Of a stretch of 64,000 bases of DNA, positions 46,316 to 54,907 are shown piece after piece (within the stretch, counting starts at the first letter, position 1; each line of letters opens with the position of its first letter). Origin of the DNA: Labilithrix sp. Lineage in GTDB: Bacteria > Myxococcota_A > Polyangia > Polyangiales > Polyangiaceae. Location: NCBI GenBank assembly GCA_019637155.1, contig JAHBWE010000006.1, positions 372,001 through 436,000 of the forward strand, read 5' to 3'. A model generated the notes under the pieces. It did not search any database and was not told where the DNA came from. It saw nothing but the letters and a program-made list of their open reading frames with translations. The translations under genes and the position numbers were made by a program.

Positions 46316-47086
46316 ATGATTGGAACGGCGATCGAGGTCTACCGCGCGACGCGGAAGAAGCACGACCTCCTGTTCAACCTGTACCTGATGCGTCCGATCG
46401 CGGCGCTCGTCGTCGTCGTGTTCGGCAAGACGCCGATCACGCCGAACCAGGTCACGCTCCTCAACCTCGCGATCTTCATCGTCGCGGCGGCTCTCTTCAT
46501 CGCGCTGCCCACCTTCACGGGTGGACTCATCGCGGTGCTGGTCCTCGAGGTCTCGTATTGCCTCGACTGCGTCGACGGCATGCTCGCGCGGCACAAGAAG
46601 ATCGCGTCGAAGGAGGGGCACCTCTTCGATTTCTTCACCGACGAGATGAAGGCGATCCTGCTCGCGGCGTCGATCCCGATCCGGTTGTGGCGGAGCGGCG
46701 GGTACGCGCCGGGGCTGCGCTTCCCGCCGCCGGTCTGGGAGCCGGACGATGCGCGCTTCCTCTTCGCGGCGATCGCCGGCGCGGTGATCGTCGCGTCGGC
46801 CACGTCGTTCACGAACTTCTGGCGCCGCCCCGAGCTCACGGGCAAGGCGACGACGGTCGAGGCGCACTACGAGACGGTGGAGCAGGTGAAGCCGAAGTCC
46901 CTCGTCGGCAAGGTCGCGAGCCTCGTCGGGACGTTCCTGCGCTTCTTGAACCACTACCCGAGCCACCTCTGGATCTTCGCGCTGGCGGGGAGGCTCGACG
47001 TGTTCTTTTGGATGTATATTGCATTGAATGGAGCCTACCTCGGGTTGGGCTGGCTCAAGATCGTGCGCCGCTTCGGGCGCGGCTGA
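46316..47086 (+). CDS. CDP-alcohol phosphatidyltransferase family protein
   Basis: A 256-residue integral membrane enzyme. The full CDP-OH-P transferase motif is present: D84-x2-D87-G88-x2-A91-R92-x8-G101-x3-D105-x3-D109 (DCVDGMLARHKK, GHLFDFFTD). These Asp residues bind two metals and the CDP-alcohol. It moves a phosphate-linked alcohol from CDP-diacylglycerol, or a related donor, to an acceptor in phospholipid synthesis; the substrates cannot be told. Several hydrophobic helices surround the motif. It stands alone. Confidence 0.88.
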   Translation: MIGTAIEVYRATRKKHDLLFNLYLMRPIAALVVVVFGKTPITPNQVTLLNLAIFIVAAALFIALPTFTGGLIAVLVLEVSYCLDCVDGMLARHKKIASKEGHLFDFFTDEMKAILLAASIPIRLWRSGGYAPGLRFPPPVWEPDDARFLFAAIAGAVIVASATSFTNFWRRPELTGKATTVEAHYETVEQVKPKSLVGKVASLVGTFLRFLNHYPSHLWIFALAGRLDVFFWMYIALNGAYLGLGWLKIVRRFGRG

Positions 47087-47146
47087 GCCGAAACGATCGG
47101 CGAGGCGGGCGTCTGTCGCGGCTGACGCCGTGCTAGATTACGAAAG

Positions 47147-47386
47147 ATGGCTGCGATCGACATGCTCGCGGGCATCCTCAACCTGCCCGTCGAAGAACGC
47201 GCCAAGCTCGCTCTCGAGCTGCTGCGTAGTCTCGATGGCGAGCCCGAATCGGGGGTCGCCGAGGCCTGGGACGAAGAGATCGAGCGTCGCGGAGCAGAGG
47301 TTGATGCCGGAACGGCCGACACGATGACGTTGGAGCAATATCGCGCGCACGTTCGGCTCCGGCGCGCTGCTCGCTCTCGTGCATGA
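47147..47386 (+). CDS. addiction-module antitoxin (RHH-less, TIGR02574 type)
   Basis: A 79-residue protein of the putative addiction-module component family. The pattern is complete: NLPVEERAKLALELLRSLDGEP, then AWDEEIERRGAEVDAGTADT and a C-terminal YRAHVRLRRA helix. Partners are RelE/ParE-type toxins. The remaining toxin frame starts inside its last codons (GTGCATGA overlap), the usual order for these modules, but that toxin appears truncated. Confidence 0.8.
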   Translation: MAAIDMLAGILNLPVEERAKLALELLRSLDGEPESGVAEAWDEEIERRGAEVDAGTADTMTLEQYRAHVRLRRAARSRA

Positions 47387-47552
47387 AGCTCAGGACGAGA
47401 TCGACAAGGTCCTGTCTTACATCTCCCGTTTTCCCGAGACGCCACCTCGGTGGCGCGGGCGGCCCGACCGTCACGTGGCTCACTTCGACCGGTTCCCGTT
47501 CGTGATGCCGTACCAGATCGTGGGCGACGAGATCATCGTCCTTGCTGACTAG
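47379..47552 (+). pseudogene. truncated RelE/ParE-type toxin remnant
   Basis: A 57-codon frame from a GTG overlapping the antitoxin stop. It encodes HEAQDEIDKVLSYISRFPE, then GRPDRHVAHFDRFPFVMPYQ and VGDEIIVLAD before a stop. The DRFPFVxPYQIVGDEIIVLA part is the conserved C-terminal half of RelE/ParE toxins, but roughly 30 N-terminal residues (first strand and helix) and the final few residues are missing. It is therefore probably inactive, leaving an orphan antitoxin. Confidence 0.6.
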
Positions 47553-47585
47553 TTCTATTTGTCGACGTCGCGGACGCAAGCGGCG

Positions 47586-49109
47586 TCAGGGATCGTGCAT
47601 CGGGATCGGCGATTGGTAGTCGATGCTCGCGGTGCATGTCTGCGCGTCGAGGGAGAGGCAGAACTGCTCGCGGAGGTGGCCCTCCGCGGTGGAGGCGAGG
47701 CGGACGCGGAGGACGAGCGTCTTGCCGTCGGGGAGGATCGCGATGTCGCGGAGGCTGCGGCCGAGATCGAAGGACGCGCGGGCGGCGAGGTCGATCGCGA
47801 AGAGGTCGCCGCCGCGGCCGTTACGGCGGAGCGTGTAGACGCGGGCGCCGTCGCCCTGTTGGACGAAGCGGTCGAGGGTGGCGGCGGGGCCCTGGAACGG
47901 CGTGTACGTGTGCGTCGCGAGCGTGAAGACGCCGAAGAGGCTGCCGCTCGGATCGCCGAACGCGCCGGCCTTCACCTCCGCCTTGAGGCCGGTCGCGTCG
48001 AGCGTGAGCGTCGCGGTCGCGCTCGCCTCGCTGCGGACGACCGAGACCGACGCGTCGACGAGGAGCGATTTGCCGTCCTTGCTCGGGGCGAAGCGCGGGA
48101 GCGTGTCGCCGATCGGGTGGAGATCGAACGCGAGCGTCGTCGGATCGATCGTCATCAGGTGGTACTGCGCCGCGTCGGCGGGCGGGATCTGGCTCTTGTC
48201 GTCGAACATCGCCGCGTCGAGGCGCTTCATGTCGAGGTACGCGACCGCGCGGCCGTCGCCGACGAGCGCGACGGGGCCGAAGCCGGGGAGGTTCTTGCGG
48301 AAGGAGAGCGTCTTCTTCGCGGGGTCGATGTCGATGACGCTGACGGGGTCGGGGTTCGACCAGCCCTGCGCGCGCGCCTGCGCGTCGGCCGTGCAGAACG
48401 TCGGCGAGAGGAGCGCGCGCGTGCCACCGTTCACGATCGCGACCGGCGCGGCGCAGTTGGGGACGTCGATCGTCGTGCTCGCGGAGCCGTCGAGCGGGAC
48501 GAGCGAGACCGGCGTGTGCGGGCCGCCGTCGCGCCACTCGGTGTCGCCGACCACGAGCGCATGCGCGCCGCCGGGGAGCACCTCGAGGTCGTTCATGCCG
48601 GGGCCGCTCGCCGCCCCTCCGCGCACGTCGCCGGTCGCGGCGTCGAGGAAGAGCACGCGCGTGCGGTCGGCGAGGAGGATGGTGGTGTCGTCGTCCGAGA
48701 GGCGCGCGAGGAGCATGCTCGCGTCGGCGGCGACGATGGGGGTGCTGCGCCACAGCTCCCTCGTCGTCGCGAGGTCGAGCGCGACGACGCCGGCGCGGCT
48801 CGGGAGGACGACGTAGACGACGTCCTTGCTTTTCGCGAAGAGGAAGCGCTCCGCCGCGAGGTCGAGCTCGACGAGGCTCCGGCTCTTCACGTCGACGATG
48901 AGCGTCGTCGTGTTTCGACGCGCGACGATGTAGTCGCCCGTCGGCGAGACCGCCATCGCGCCGGTCTCGAGCCGCTCGCTGTCACCGTCGCCGCTCGATC
49001 GATCGTTCGCGTTGGCGCCGCCCTGCTCCCCCGAACCGTCGAGGTCGTCCCCCACACCGTTGCAAGCTGCAATCATCGCCGCCATCGCCAAGCCGAGGAT
49101 TCTCTTCAT
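47586..49109 (-). CDS. WD40/YVTN-like propeller lipoprotein
   Basis: A 507-residue lipoprotein (lipobox MIAAC). The mature part is a series of beta blades with repeated strand-turn patterns (MAVSPTGDYIVARRNTTTL, GVVALDLATTRELWRST, SRDIAILPDGKTLVLRV-like end), as in YVTN/WD40-type propellers. The ATG at 49109 begins the lipoprotein signal, though it has no purine-rich ribosome site; an ATG 60 bases upstream is the alternative. No ligand can be suggested. Two Cys pairs (NCAAP, TFCTAD; QFCLS, TCTAS) may be disulfides. Confidence 0.75.
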   Translation of the reverse strand: MKRILGLAMAAMIAACNGVGDDLDGSGEQGGANANDRSSGDGDSERLETGAMAVSPTGDYIVARRNTTTLIVDVKSRSLVELDLAAERFLFAKSKDVVYVVLPSRAGVVALDLATTRELWRSTPIVAADASMLLARLSDDDTTILLADRTRVLFLDAATGDVRGGAASGPGMNDLEVLPGGAHALVVGDTEWRDGGPHTPVSLVPLDGSASTTIDVPNCAAPVAIVNGGTRALLSPTFCTADAQARAQGWSNPDPVSVIDIDPAKKTLSFRKNLPGFGPVALVGDGRAVAYLDMKRLDAAMFDDKSQIPPADAAQYHLMTIDPTTLAFDLHPIGDTLPRFAPSKDGKSLLVDASVSVVRSEASATATLTLDATGLKAEVKAGAFGDPSGSLFGVFTLATHTYTPFQGPAATLDRFVQQGDGARVYTLRRNGRGGDLFAIDLAARASFDLGRSLRDIAILPDGKTLVLRVRLASTAEGHLREQFCLSLDAQTCTASIDYQSPIPMHDP

Positions 49110-49188
49110 GGAAAGGAGAGACGACGGAGGCGACGCATCGTTCGTCACCCGTTCGGGTGATCGACCCATGACAATTCGGTCCCGTTGG

Positions 49189-50382
49189 TTACGGCCGACA
49201 CTGGGTCAAGCGCTCCGCGTGCGTCACGAGCGCGCGTGCGCTCATCTTGCCTTTGTAGACGTAGAGCGAGGCGGGCGCGTCTTCGCCGAGGGCCTCTGCG
49301 CTGACGCGGAGGCGGGAGCTGACCGCGAAGACGACGCGCGCGCCGAGGGCGCCCGACTCCGCGAGCTCGATGCGCTTCCACACCGCGTCGCGGCTCCAGT
49401 AGCCGAGCACCTCGACGTAGACGACGTCCTTCGAGCCCTTCTTCGTCAGCTCGAGGTCCGGGATGCACACCCCGCGGCCGGGTACGTCGAGGATCGCGGT
49501 CGCCGGCTTCGCGCGCCACGCGCCCTTCTGCGTCGCGATCGCGGCGACGAGCTCGCGGACCTCGTCGCTGAGGTGTGGCTCGGCGTCGGCCGACGCGCCC
49601 TCGTTCGTCGACGCGAGGCGGAACACGAGCGGATCGCGCTGCTTGCCCCAGCGGATGTCGGCCGTGAGCGACCAGCGCTCGAGCGGACGGAGCGCGCCGA
49701 GGACGAGCGCGAGACGAAGTCCGTACTTCGTGACCGCGTCGAACATCGAATACGGGCCGTCGATCGTGATCGTCCAGCCGTCGCCGGTGCGCTCCGCAGA
49801 GAAGAGGAGCTGATGGAACTTGAGCTTCGCGAAGAACGCGCGGACGAGGCCGGCCGACGAAGAGGAGAGCTCGCACGTGACGCGGACCGCGGTGAGCAGC
49901 ACCGCCTGCGCTTGCCCGAGCTCCCACGACTCCACGAGCGCCGCCGGCGTGACGGCGGGCGGCGCTTGCAGCACGTGCTCGCTCTTGAGGTCGGAGAAGA
50001 GCGCGCGCTCGACGTGGACCGGATCGCCGGCCGCCGCGACGAGCGCGGCGCGATCGAAGGTGCCCTCCTTCCGCGCCTTCGCGGCGGCGAGGAAGAGCGT
50101 GCGCCGGAGCGCGATGGGATCCGCCTCCGAGGAGGCCTCGAAGGTGCACGCGTCGGCGGCGAGCTTCTTGAGGCCCGCGGCGAGCTTCGGGCGGCGCGCC
50201 TCCGCGGTCGCGGCGCCCCACGCGTCTTCGACCTCGTCGCGACGGCGGCCGACGAGGGCGTGCGCGTCGTCGAGGAGCGCGGTCGCGATCGCGATCGCCT
50301 CCGCGCGGCCCTCCGCGTCGAGCGGGCGGAGGAGGAGCTCGCCGTCCTTGCGCCGCGCGTCGACGAGGTCAGCGGTAAGCAT
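49189..50382 (-). CDS. Bax1-type DUF790 nuclease
   Basis: A 397-residue protein of the DUF790 family, whose archaeal member Bax1 is the nuclease partner of XPB. An N-terminal domain with PYSMFDAVTKYGLRLALVLG is followed by a PD-(D/E)xK-like nuclease core: CIPDLELTKKG and VYVEVLGYWSRDAVWKRIEL. It overlaps the helicase gene upstream by 14 bases, so the two subunits are made together. With XPB it forms a helicase-nuclease thought to open and cut DNA beside lesions or bubbles, an alternative to UvrABC-type repair. Confidence 0.87.
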   Translation of the reverse strand: MLTADLVDARRKDGELLLRPLDAEGRAEAIAIATALLDDAHALVGRRRDEVEDAWGAATAEARRPKLAAGLKKLAADACTFEASSEADPIALRRTLFLAAAKARKEGTFDRAALVAAAGDPVHVERALFSDLKSEHVLQAPPAVTPAALVESWELGQAQAVLLTAVRVTCELSSSSAGLVRAFFAKLKFHQLLFSAERTGDGWTITIDGPYSMFDAVTKYGLRLALVLGALRPLERWSLTADIRWGKQRDPLVFRLASTNEGASADAEPHLSDEVRELVAAIATQKGAWRAKPATAILDVPGRGVCIPDLELTKKGSKDVVYVEVLGYWSRDAVWKRIELAESGALGARVVFAVSSRLRVSAEALGEDAPASLYVYKGKMSARALVTHAERLTQCRP

Positions 50383-51739
50383 CGTGCTCGCGCCTCCGGT
50401 CGCTCGTGAACGTCTCCGTCGTCTGCTTCGTCACGACCTCGTAGAGGAGCGCGCGCTTGCCCTCGCGCTGGCGGAGGATGCGGCCGAGGCGCTGCACGTG
50501 CTCGCGCACGGAGCCGGAGCCGGAGAGGACGACCGCGACGTTTGCCTCCGGGACGTCGACGCCTTCGTTGAGGACCTTCGACGTCGCGATCGCGGTGTAG
50601 TCGCCGGCGGCGAAGGCGGCGAGGATCTCGCTCCGCTCCGTCACCTTGGTCTGGTGCGTGATGACGGGGACGAGGAAGCGGCGCGCGATGAGGTGCGCGG
50701 TGGCGTTGTCCTGCGTGAAGATGAGCGTGCGATCGCTCCGGTGTTGATCGAGGAGGTGCTCGAGCCACACGAGCTTCGCGGTCGCGGCGAAGGCGAGCTC
50801 GCGCTGGCGGCGGTAGGCCTTCATCGCGCGGCGGCCCTCCGCGCTGCGCGCGCTCCGCATCACGAACTCGCCGAAGCCGCGCGGCGACGACATCGAGATG
50901 TGGTTCATGCCGACGAAGTCGCGGTAGATCTTCCGCTCCGCGTCGTGCTCCGCCCGCTCCTCCGGCGTGAGGTCGACCTCGACGCGCTCCGTCTCGTATT
51001 CGGCGAGGTACTCGCCCGCGAGCTCGCCGATCGCGCGGTGGTAGACGACGGGGCCGACGAGGCGATCGAGCGCGGCCTCCAGCCCGTCGGCGCGCTCCGG
51101 CGTCGCGGTGAGGCCGAGGCGGAAGGGCGCGAGCGACAGCTTCGCGGCGAGGGCGTAGCTCGCGCTCGGGAGGTGGTGGACCTCGTCGAAGACGAGGAGG
51201 CCGAAGCGCGCGCCGAGGTGCTCCATGTGGAGGTGCGCCGAGTCGTAGGTCGTCACCGTGATCGGGTGGACGACGTGATCGCCGCCGCCGACGACGCCGA
51301 CCGGCACGCCGAACGTCGCGCGGAGCACGTCGTACCACTGCCGCACGAGCTCCAGCGTCGGCGCGACGACGAGCGTGCTGCGCTTCCGGTCGTCGATCGC
51401 CATCGTCGCGACCTGCGTCTTGCCCGCGCCGGTGGGGAGCACGACGACGCCGCGGCCTTGCGCCTTCTTCCACGCCGCGAGCGCCTCGCTCTGGTACGGC
51501 CGCGGCTCGCGGTGCACGAGCGCGCCCGCCACTTCGCCGTACTTGCGCGCTTCGTCGACGTACTCGATGCCGGCGCGGCGGAGCGCGAGGACCGTCGGCG
51601 CGTACGCCATCGCCGGCGCGCGATGGCACGCCGCGCGCGCGTCCCACGCGAGCATGCTCGGGAGACGGTCGTCGTCCTTCGCCGCTCCGAGGAGGGCGAG
51701 GGTTCCGTTCTCGAACCGAAGAGTGACAGGCGCGCTCAG
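50369..51739 (-). CDS. XPB-type DNA helicase
   Basis: A 456-residue SF2 helicase if begun at CTG 51739, or 428 from ATG 51655. Motifs: Walker A LPTGAGKT, DEVHH (motif II), LGLTATPER (III), STKVLNEGVDVP (V) and QRLGRILRQ (VI). The N-terminal damage-recognition part reads LRFENGTLALLG then MLAWDARAACHRAPAMAY. Because the LRFxxGTL strand belongs to the family and lies before the ATG, the upstream CTG (six bases after the preceding stop) is favoured; no ATG, GTG or TTG is available there. It pairs with the overlapping Bax1 gene. Confidence 0.87.
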   Translation of the reverse strand: MSAPVTLRFENGTLALLGAAKDDDRLPSMLAWDARAACHRAPAMAYAPTVLALRRAGIEYVDEARKYGEVAGALVHREPRPYQSEALAAWKKAQGRGVVVLPTGAGKTQVATMAIDDRKRSTLVVAPTLELVRQWYDVLRATFGVPVGVVGGGDHVVHPITVTTYDSAHLHMEHLGARFGLLVFDEVHHLPSASYALAAKLSLAPFRLGLTATPERADGLEAALDRLVGPVVYHRAIGELAGEYLAEYETERVEVDLTPEERAEHDAERKIYRDFVGMNHISMSSPRGFGEFVMRSARSAEGRRAMKAYRRQRELAFAATAKLVWLEHLLDQHRSDRTLIFTQDNATAHLIARRFLVPVITHQTKVTERSEILAAFAAGDYTAIATSKVLNEGVDVPEANVAVVLSGSGSVREHVQRLGRILRQREGKRALLYEVVTKQTTETFTSDRRREHDAYR

Positions 51740-51745
51740 GCGTGC

Positions 51746-52639
51746 TCAGACGACGAAGTCGAGGAGCTGGACGCGCGTGGTGTAGTCGTCGAGCTTCGTC
51801 TTGTACTCGTCGATCGGCGTGTCGAGCTTCACGACCACGCCGTTGTCCGCCTCGCGGAGGACGGAGCCGCTGAGGAGGATCTCGTCGGTCGGGACGACGA
51901 GGACGCCGGTCCAGAACTGCGGGTCCTGCGTCATCTCCGCGGCCTTGCCCTCGACCTTCACGTAGCCCTCGGAGAGCTCGAGGACGGGGACCGTCTTGCC
52001 GTCGTCGAGGCGGACGTGGGCGGGGTAGAGCTTCGTCGGCGAGACGCGGTAGTTCGCGCGGCGGTTGTTGTTGATGAGCTGATCGAGCGTGTCGTAGAGC
52101 GGCTTCGAGAGCTCCGTCTCCTCCGCCTCCTCGATCTGCTCGCGCATCTTCTTCATCGCCTTCTGCGTGCGGACGAGGTTCGTGCGCATGTCGTCGAGGC
52201 GCGAGCGGTCGCGGCGGATCTTGTCGCTCACGATGCCGAGGAGGTTCCGGTAGAACTGGAGCCCGAGGTCCGGGTTCTTGTCGAAGAACCCGAGGAGGTC
52301 GCCGACGCCGACGGAGAGGACCTCGACGTCGCTCGTCGCGGTCGCGGTCGTGCTGCGCGGGAGGCCGGTGAGGGCGCCGAGCTCGCCGAGGGGCGCGAGG
52401 TTCCGGAGCGTGAGGCGCGTGCCCGCCGCGGCGGAGGGCGTGCCGTTCGAGACGTTCTCCTCGATGACGACCTCGCCCTTCGTGAGGATCTCGAACTTCG
52501 TCGCGATCTCTCCCGCGGCGAAGAGGACGGCGCCGTTCGGATGCTTCACGACGCGGAAAGCGTCGACGAGCTGACCGAGGCGGTCCTCGGGGATCGTGTG
52601 GAAGAGCGGCAACGAGCGGAGGTCTTGAACGATCGTCAC
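51746..52639 (-). CDS. cyclic-nucleotide-binding domain protein with PilZ-like C-terminus
   Basis: A 297-residue protein from a GTG start. Residues 1-125 are a CAP_ED/cNMP-binding fold (LPLFHTIPEDRLGQLVDAF, FAAGEIATKFEILTKGEVVI, LGELGALTGLPRSTTATA). A coiled coil (about 140-190) follows. The C-terminal 110 residues begin RRANYR and contain LELSEGYVKV, resembling the RxxxR and DxSxxG landmarks of PilZ c-di-GMP domains in degenerate form. There is no DNA-binding domain. It stands directly upstream of the XPB-Bax1 genes on the same strand. Confidence 0.75.
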   Translation of the reverse strand: MTIVQDLRSLPLFHTIPEDRLGQLVDAFRVVKHPNGAVLFAAGEIATKFEILTKGEVVIEENVSNGTPSAAAGTRLTLRNLAPLGELGALTGLPRSTTATATSDVEVLSVGVGDLLGFFDKNPDLGLQFYRNLLGIVSDKIRRDRSRLDDMRTNLVRTQKAMKKMREQIEEAEETELSKPLYDTLDQLINNNRRANYRVSPTKLYPAHVRLDDGKTVPVLELSEGYVKVEGKAAEMTQDPQFWTGVLVVPTDEILLSGSVLREADNGVVVKLDTPIDEYKTKLDDYTTRVQLLDFVV

Positions 52640-52702
52640 GAGGCCTCGTTAGCGTCGATCCGGCCGCGCCACAAGCCGTCCGAAAGCTGGTAGTTGTCCC
52701 AC

Positions 52703-54010
52703 ATGCGCCGCCTCGTCTGGCTCGTCGCCGCCCTGGGCCTCCTGCTCGCGCGGCCGGCCTCCGCGAACGGGCGATTTCCGGCGTCGAATGCGGTGGTCTT
52801 CGACCCGCACGACGCGAAGACGATCTACGTCCGCGTCACGTTCGGCCTCCTCGTGACGCACGACGCCGGGCAGACCTGGCGCTGGGTCTGCGAGCGCGCG
52901 ATCGGTTTCAGCGGCATCGAGGACCCCACCTACGTCGTGACGCCGAAGGGCACCCTCGTCGGCGGGACCTTCTCGGGCATCAGCGTCTCGCGCGACGGCG
53001 GCTGCAGCTGGTCGTTCTCCGGCGGCGCGGGCACGCACCTCGTCTCGGACCTCGCGATGCGGCCCGAGGGCTCGATCGTCGGCATCACGTCGACGTACAA
53101 GAAGGCCGGCCCCGAGGGCTCGCTCTACGAGAACAAGGTCCTCGTCTCGAAGGACGACGCGACGACGTTCACCGTGAGCGGCGGCGCGATCGATCCGACG
53201 TTGCTCCTCGAGAGCATCGAGATCGCGGACTCGGATCCGCAGCGCCTCTACATCTCCGCGGTGCGGGGCGAGGGCGACAAGCGGACCTTCGCGTTCCTTG
53301 CATCCTACAACGAAGGCCTCTCCTGGGTGGAGCGGAAGCTCGACATCCAGGCCGGAGAGACGGGCCCGTTCATCGCGATCGTCGATCCGAAGAACGCGGA
53401 TCGCGTCTACGTCCGGACCGCCGGCACGCCCGAGGCGAAGACGCGCCTCCTCGTCACGGACGACGCGGGCAAGACCTGGAGGAAGGTGCTCGACTCCGCG
53501 ACCCCGCTCCTCGGCTTCGCGATCGCGGCGGACGGGAGCAAGGTCTGGGTCGGCAACAAGGAGGGCGTCTCGTACGCGCCGACCGACACGTTCACCTTCA
53601 CGAAGGGCTTCGCGGTCGAGAGCCAGTGCCTCGGCGCGGCGGGGGCAACCCTCTGGTCGTGCTCGAGCGAGCGCGGCGGCTACTTCGTCGGGTCGTCGAA
53701 GAACGGCGGCCGCAGCTTCGAGGCGCGCGTGCACCTCGAGGAGATCAAGGGGCCGCTCGAGTGTCCGGCCGAGAGCAACGTCACGAAGATCTGCGTCGAC
53801 GACTGGGTGAAGCAACGGCGCGAGCTCGGCCTGCCGGACCCGACCGAGAAGGGGGGCCGCGTGGACACCGGCGCGCCCCAGCTCCGCGGGCGCGCGGAGA
53901 AGCCGTCGCAGACGCGGAGCAGCATCGTCGGCGTCATCATGCTGATCGCGATCCTCTACCTCGGGTACGAGCTCTTGCGCTGGATCCGCAAGAAGCAGAG
54001 GGGTGGTTGA
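52703..54010 (+). CDS. exported BNR/sortilin-like propeller protein
   Basis: A 435-residue protein with a signal peptide ending PASA. The body has repeated Asp-box (BNR) turns: THDAGQTWRW, SRDGGCSWSF, TDDAGKTWRK and SKNGGRSFEA, as in sialidase and sortilin/YCF48 propellers. One transmembrane helix near the C-terminus (SIVGVIMLIAILYLGYELL) ends in basic residues, so the propeller is periplasmic and inner-membrane tethered. The ATG at 52703 is preferred to a TTG three codons earlier. The hydrolase gene begins at its stop codon. Confidence 0.8.
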   Translation: MRRLVWLVAALGLLLARPASANGRFPASNAVVFDPHDAKTIYVRVTFGLLVTHDAGQTWRWVCERAIGFSGIEDPTYVVTPKGTLVGGTFSGISVSRDGGCSWSFSGGAGTHLVSDLAMRPEGSIVGITSTYKKAGPEGSLYENKVLVSKDDATTFTVSGGAIDPTLLLESIEIADSDPQRLYISAVRGEGDKRTFAFLASYNEGLSWVERKLDIQAGETGPFIAIVDPKNADRVYVRTAGTPEAKTRLLVTDDAGKTWRKVLDSATPLLGFAIAADGSKVWVGNKEGVSYAPTDTFTFTKGFAVESQCLGAAGATLWSCSSERGGYFVGSSKNGGRSFEARVHLEEIKGPLECPAESNVTKICVDDWVKQRRELGLPDPTEKGGRVDTGAPQLRGRAEKPSQTRSSIVGVIMLIAILYLGYELLRWIRKKQRGG

Positions 54011-54876
54011 TGCCGATGCGTCCGGTCGTCGTTCCGTTCCTCGAGCGGCGCGTGCGCGACGCGCTCGTGAGGCGCGGCGTCGTCTCGCGTCCGGTCCGCA
54101 CGCCAGCGGGGCGCATTCATCTCTACGACGCGCGCGGCACCGGTCCATTGCCGGCGATCGTGATCCTGCACGGCATCTCGGCGTCGGCGACGGGCTTCGC
54201 CGCGATCATGATGCGCCTCCGCGCGCAGGCGAAGCGCGTCATCGTCCCGGACTACCCGGGGCACGGGCTCAGCGACGAGCCGAGCGTGCGCCTCACGTTC
54301 GACACGTTGCTCGACGCGGTGACGGGCGCGCTCGACGGGGTCCTCGGCGCGGAGGACTTCGTGCTCGTGGGCAACTCGCTCGGCGGCGTCGTCGCGCTCG
54401 ACTACGCCGTGAAGCGGGCCTCGCAGTGTCGCGGGGTGGTGCTGCTGTCGCCCGCGGGCGCGCAGTCCTCGCGCGAGGAGTTCGCGGAGCTCGTCGGCGC
54501 GTTCGGGGTGAAGGACCGGCGCGACGCGCTCCGTTTCATGGCGCGCGTCTACCATCGCGTCCCGCTCGCCGCGCAGCTCATCGCGCACGAGCTGCCGGGG
54601 ACGGTGCAGCGACGCGGCGTGCAGGACCTCTTCGGCTCGGTGACGCACGAGAACGTCGTGCCGGCGGAGGAGCTCGCGCGCCTGACGATGCCGATCCTCT
54701 TCGCGTGGGGTGCGTCGGAGCGGCTGCTCCCGGACTCGCACCTCGCGTGGTGGCAGAAGAACCTGCCTCCGCACGCGGTGATCGAGCGCCCGGAGGGTTG
54801 GGGGCACTGTCCGCACTTCGATCAGCCGGCGGGCGTCGCGGAGCGGATCGCGTCGTTCTTGCGCGACCGGGCGTGA
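54010..54876 (+). CDS. alpha/beta hydrolase
   Basis: A 288-residue alpha/beta hydrolase without signal peptide. The oxyanion region is LHGISASATGFA, the nucleophile elbow GNSLGG places the catalytic Ser in mid-protein, and the terminal His is in GWGHCPHFDQP. The acid is probably in WGASERLLPDSHL. It starts at the last base of the upstream stop (TGATG), so it is coupled to the propeller gene. The substrate, probably an ester, amide or epoxide, is not predictable. Confidence 0.85.
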   Translation: MPMRPVVVPFLERRVRDALVRRGVVSRPVRTPAGRIHLYDARGTGPLPAIVILHGISASATGFAAIMMRLRAQAKRVIVPDYPGHGLSDEPSVRLTFDTLLDAVTGALDGVLGAEDFVLVGNSLGGVVALDYAVKRASQCRGVVLLSPAGAQSSREEFAELVGAFGVKDRRDALRFMARVYHRVPLAAQLIAHELPGTVQRRGVQDLFGSVTHENVVPAEELARLTMPILFAWGASERLLPDSHLAWWQKNLPPHAVIERPEGWGHCPHFDQPAGVAERIASFLRDRA

Positions 54877-54907
54877 CCGGCCGCCGCGCGCTATCGTTGA
54901 GCGCGAG

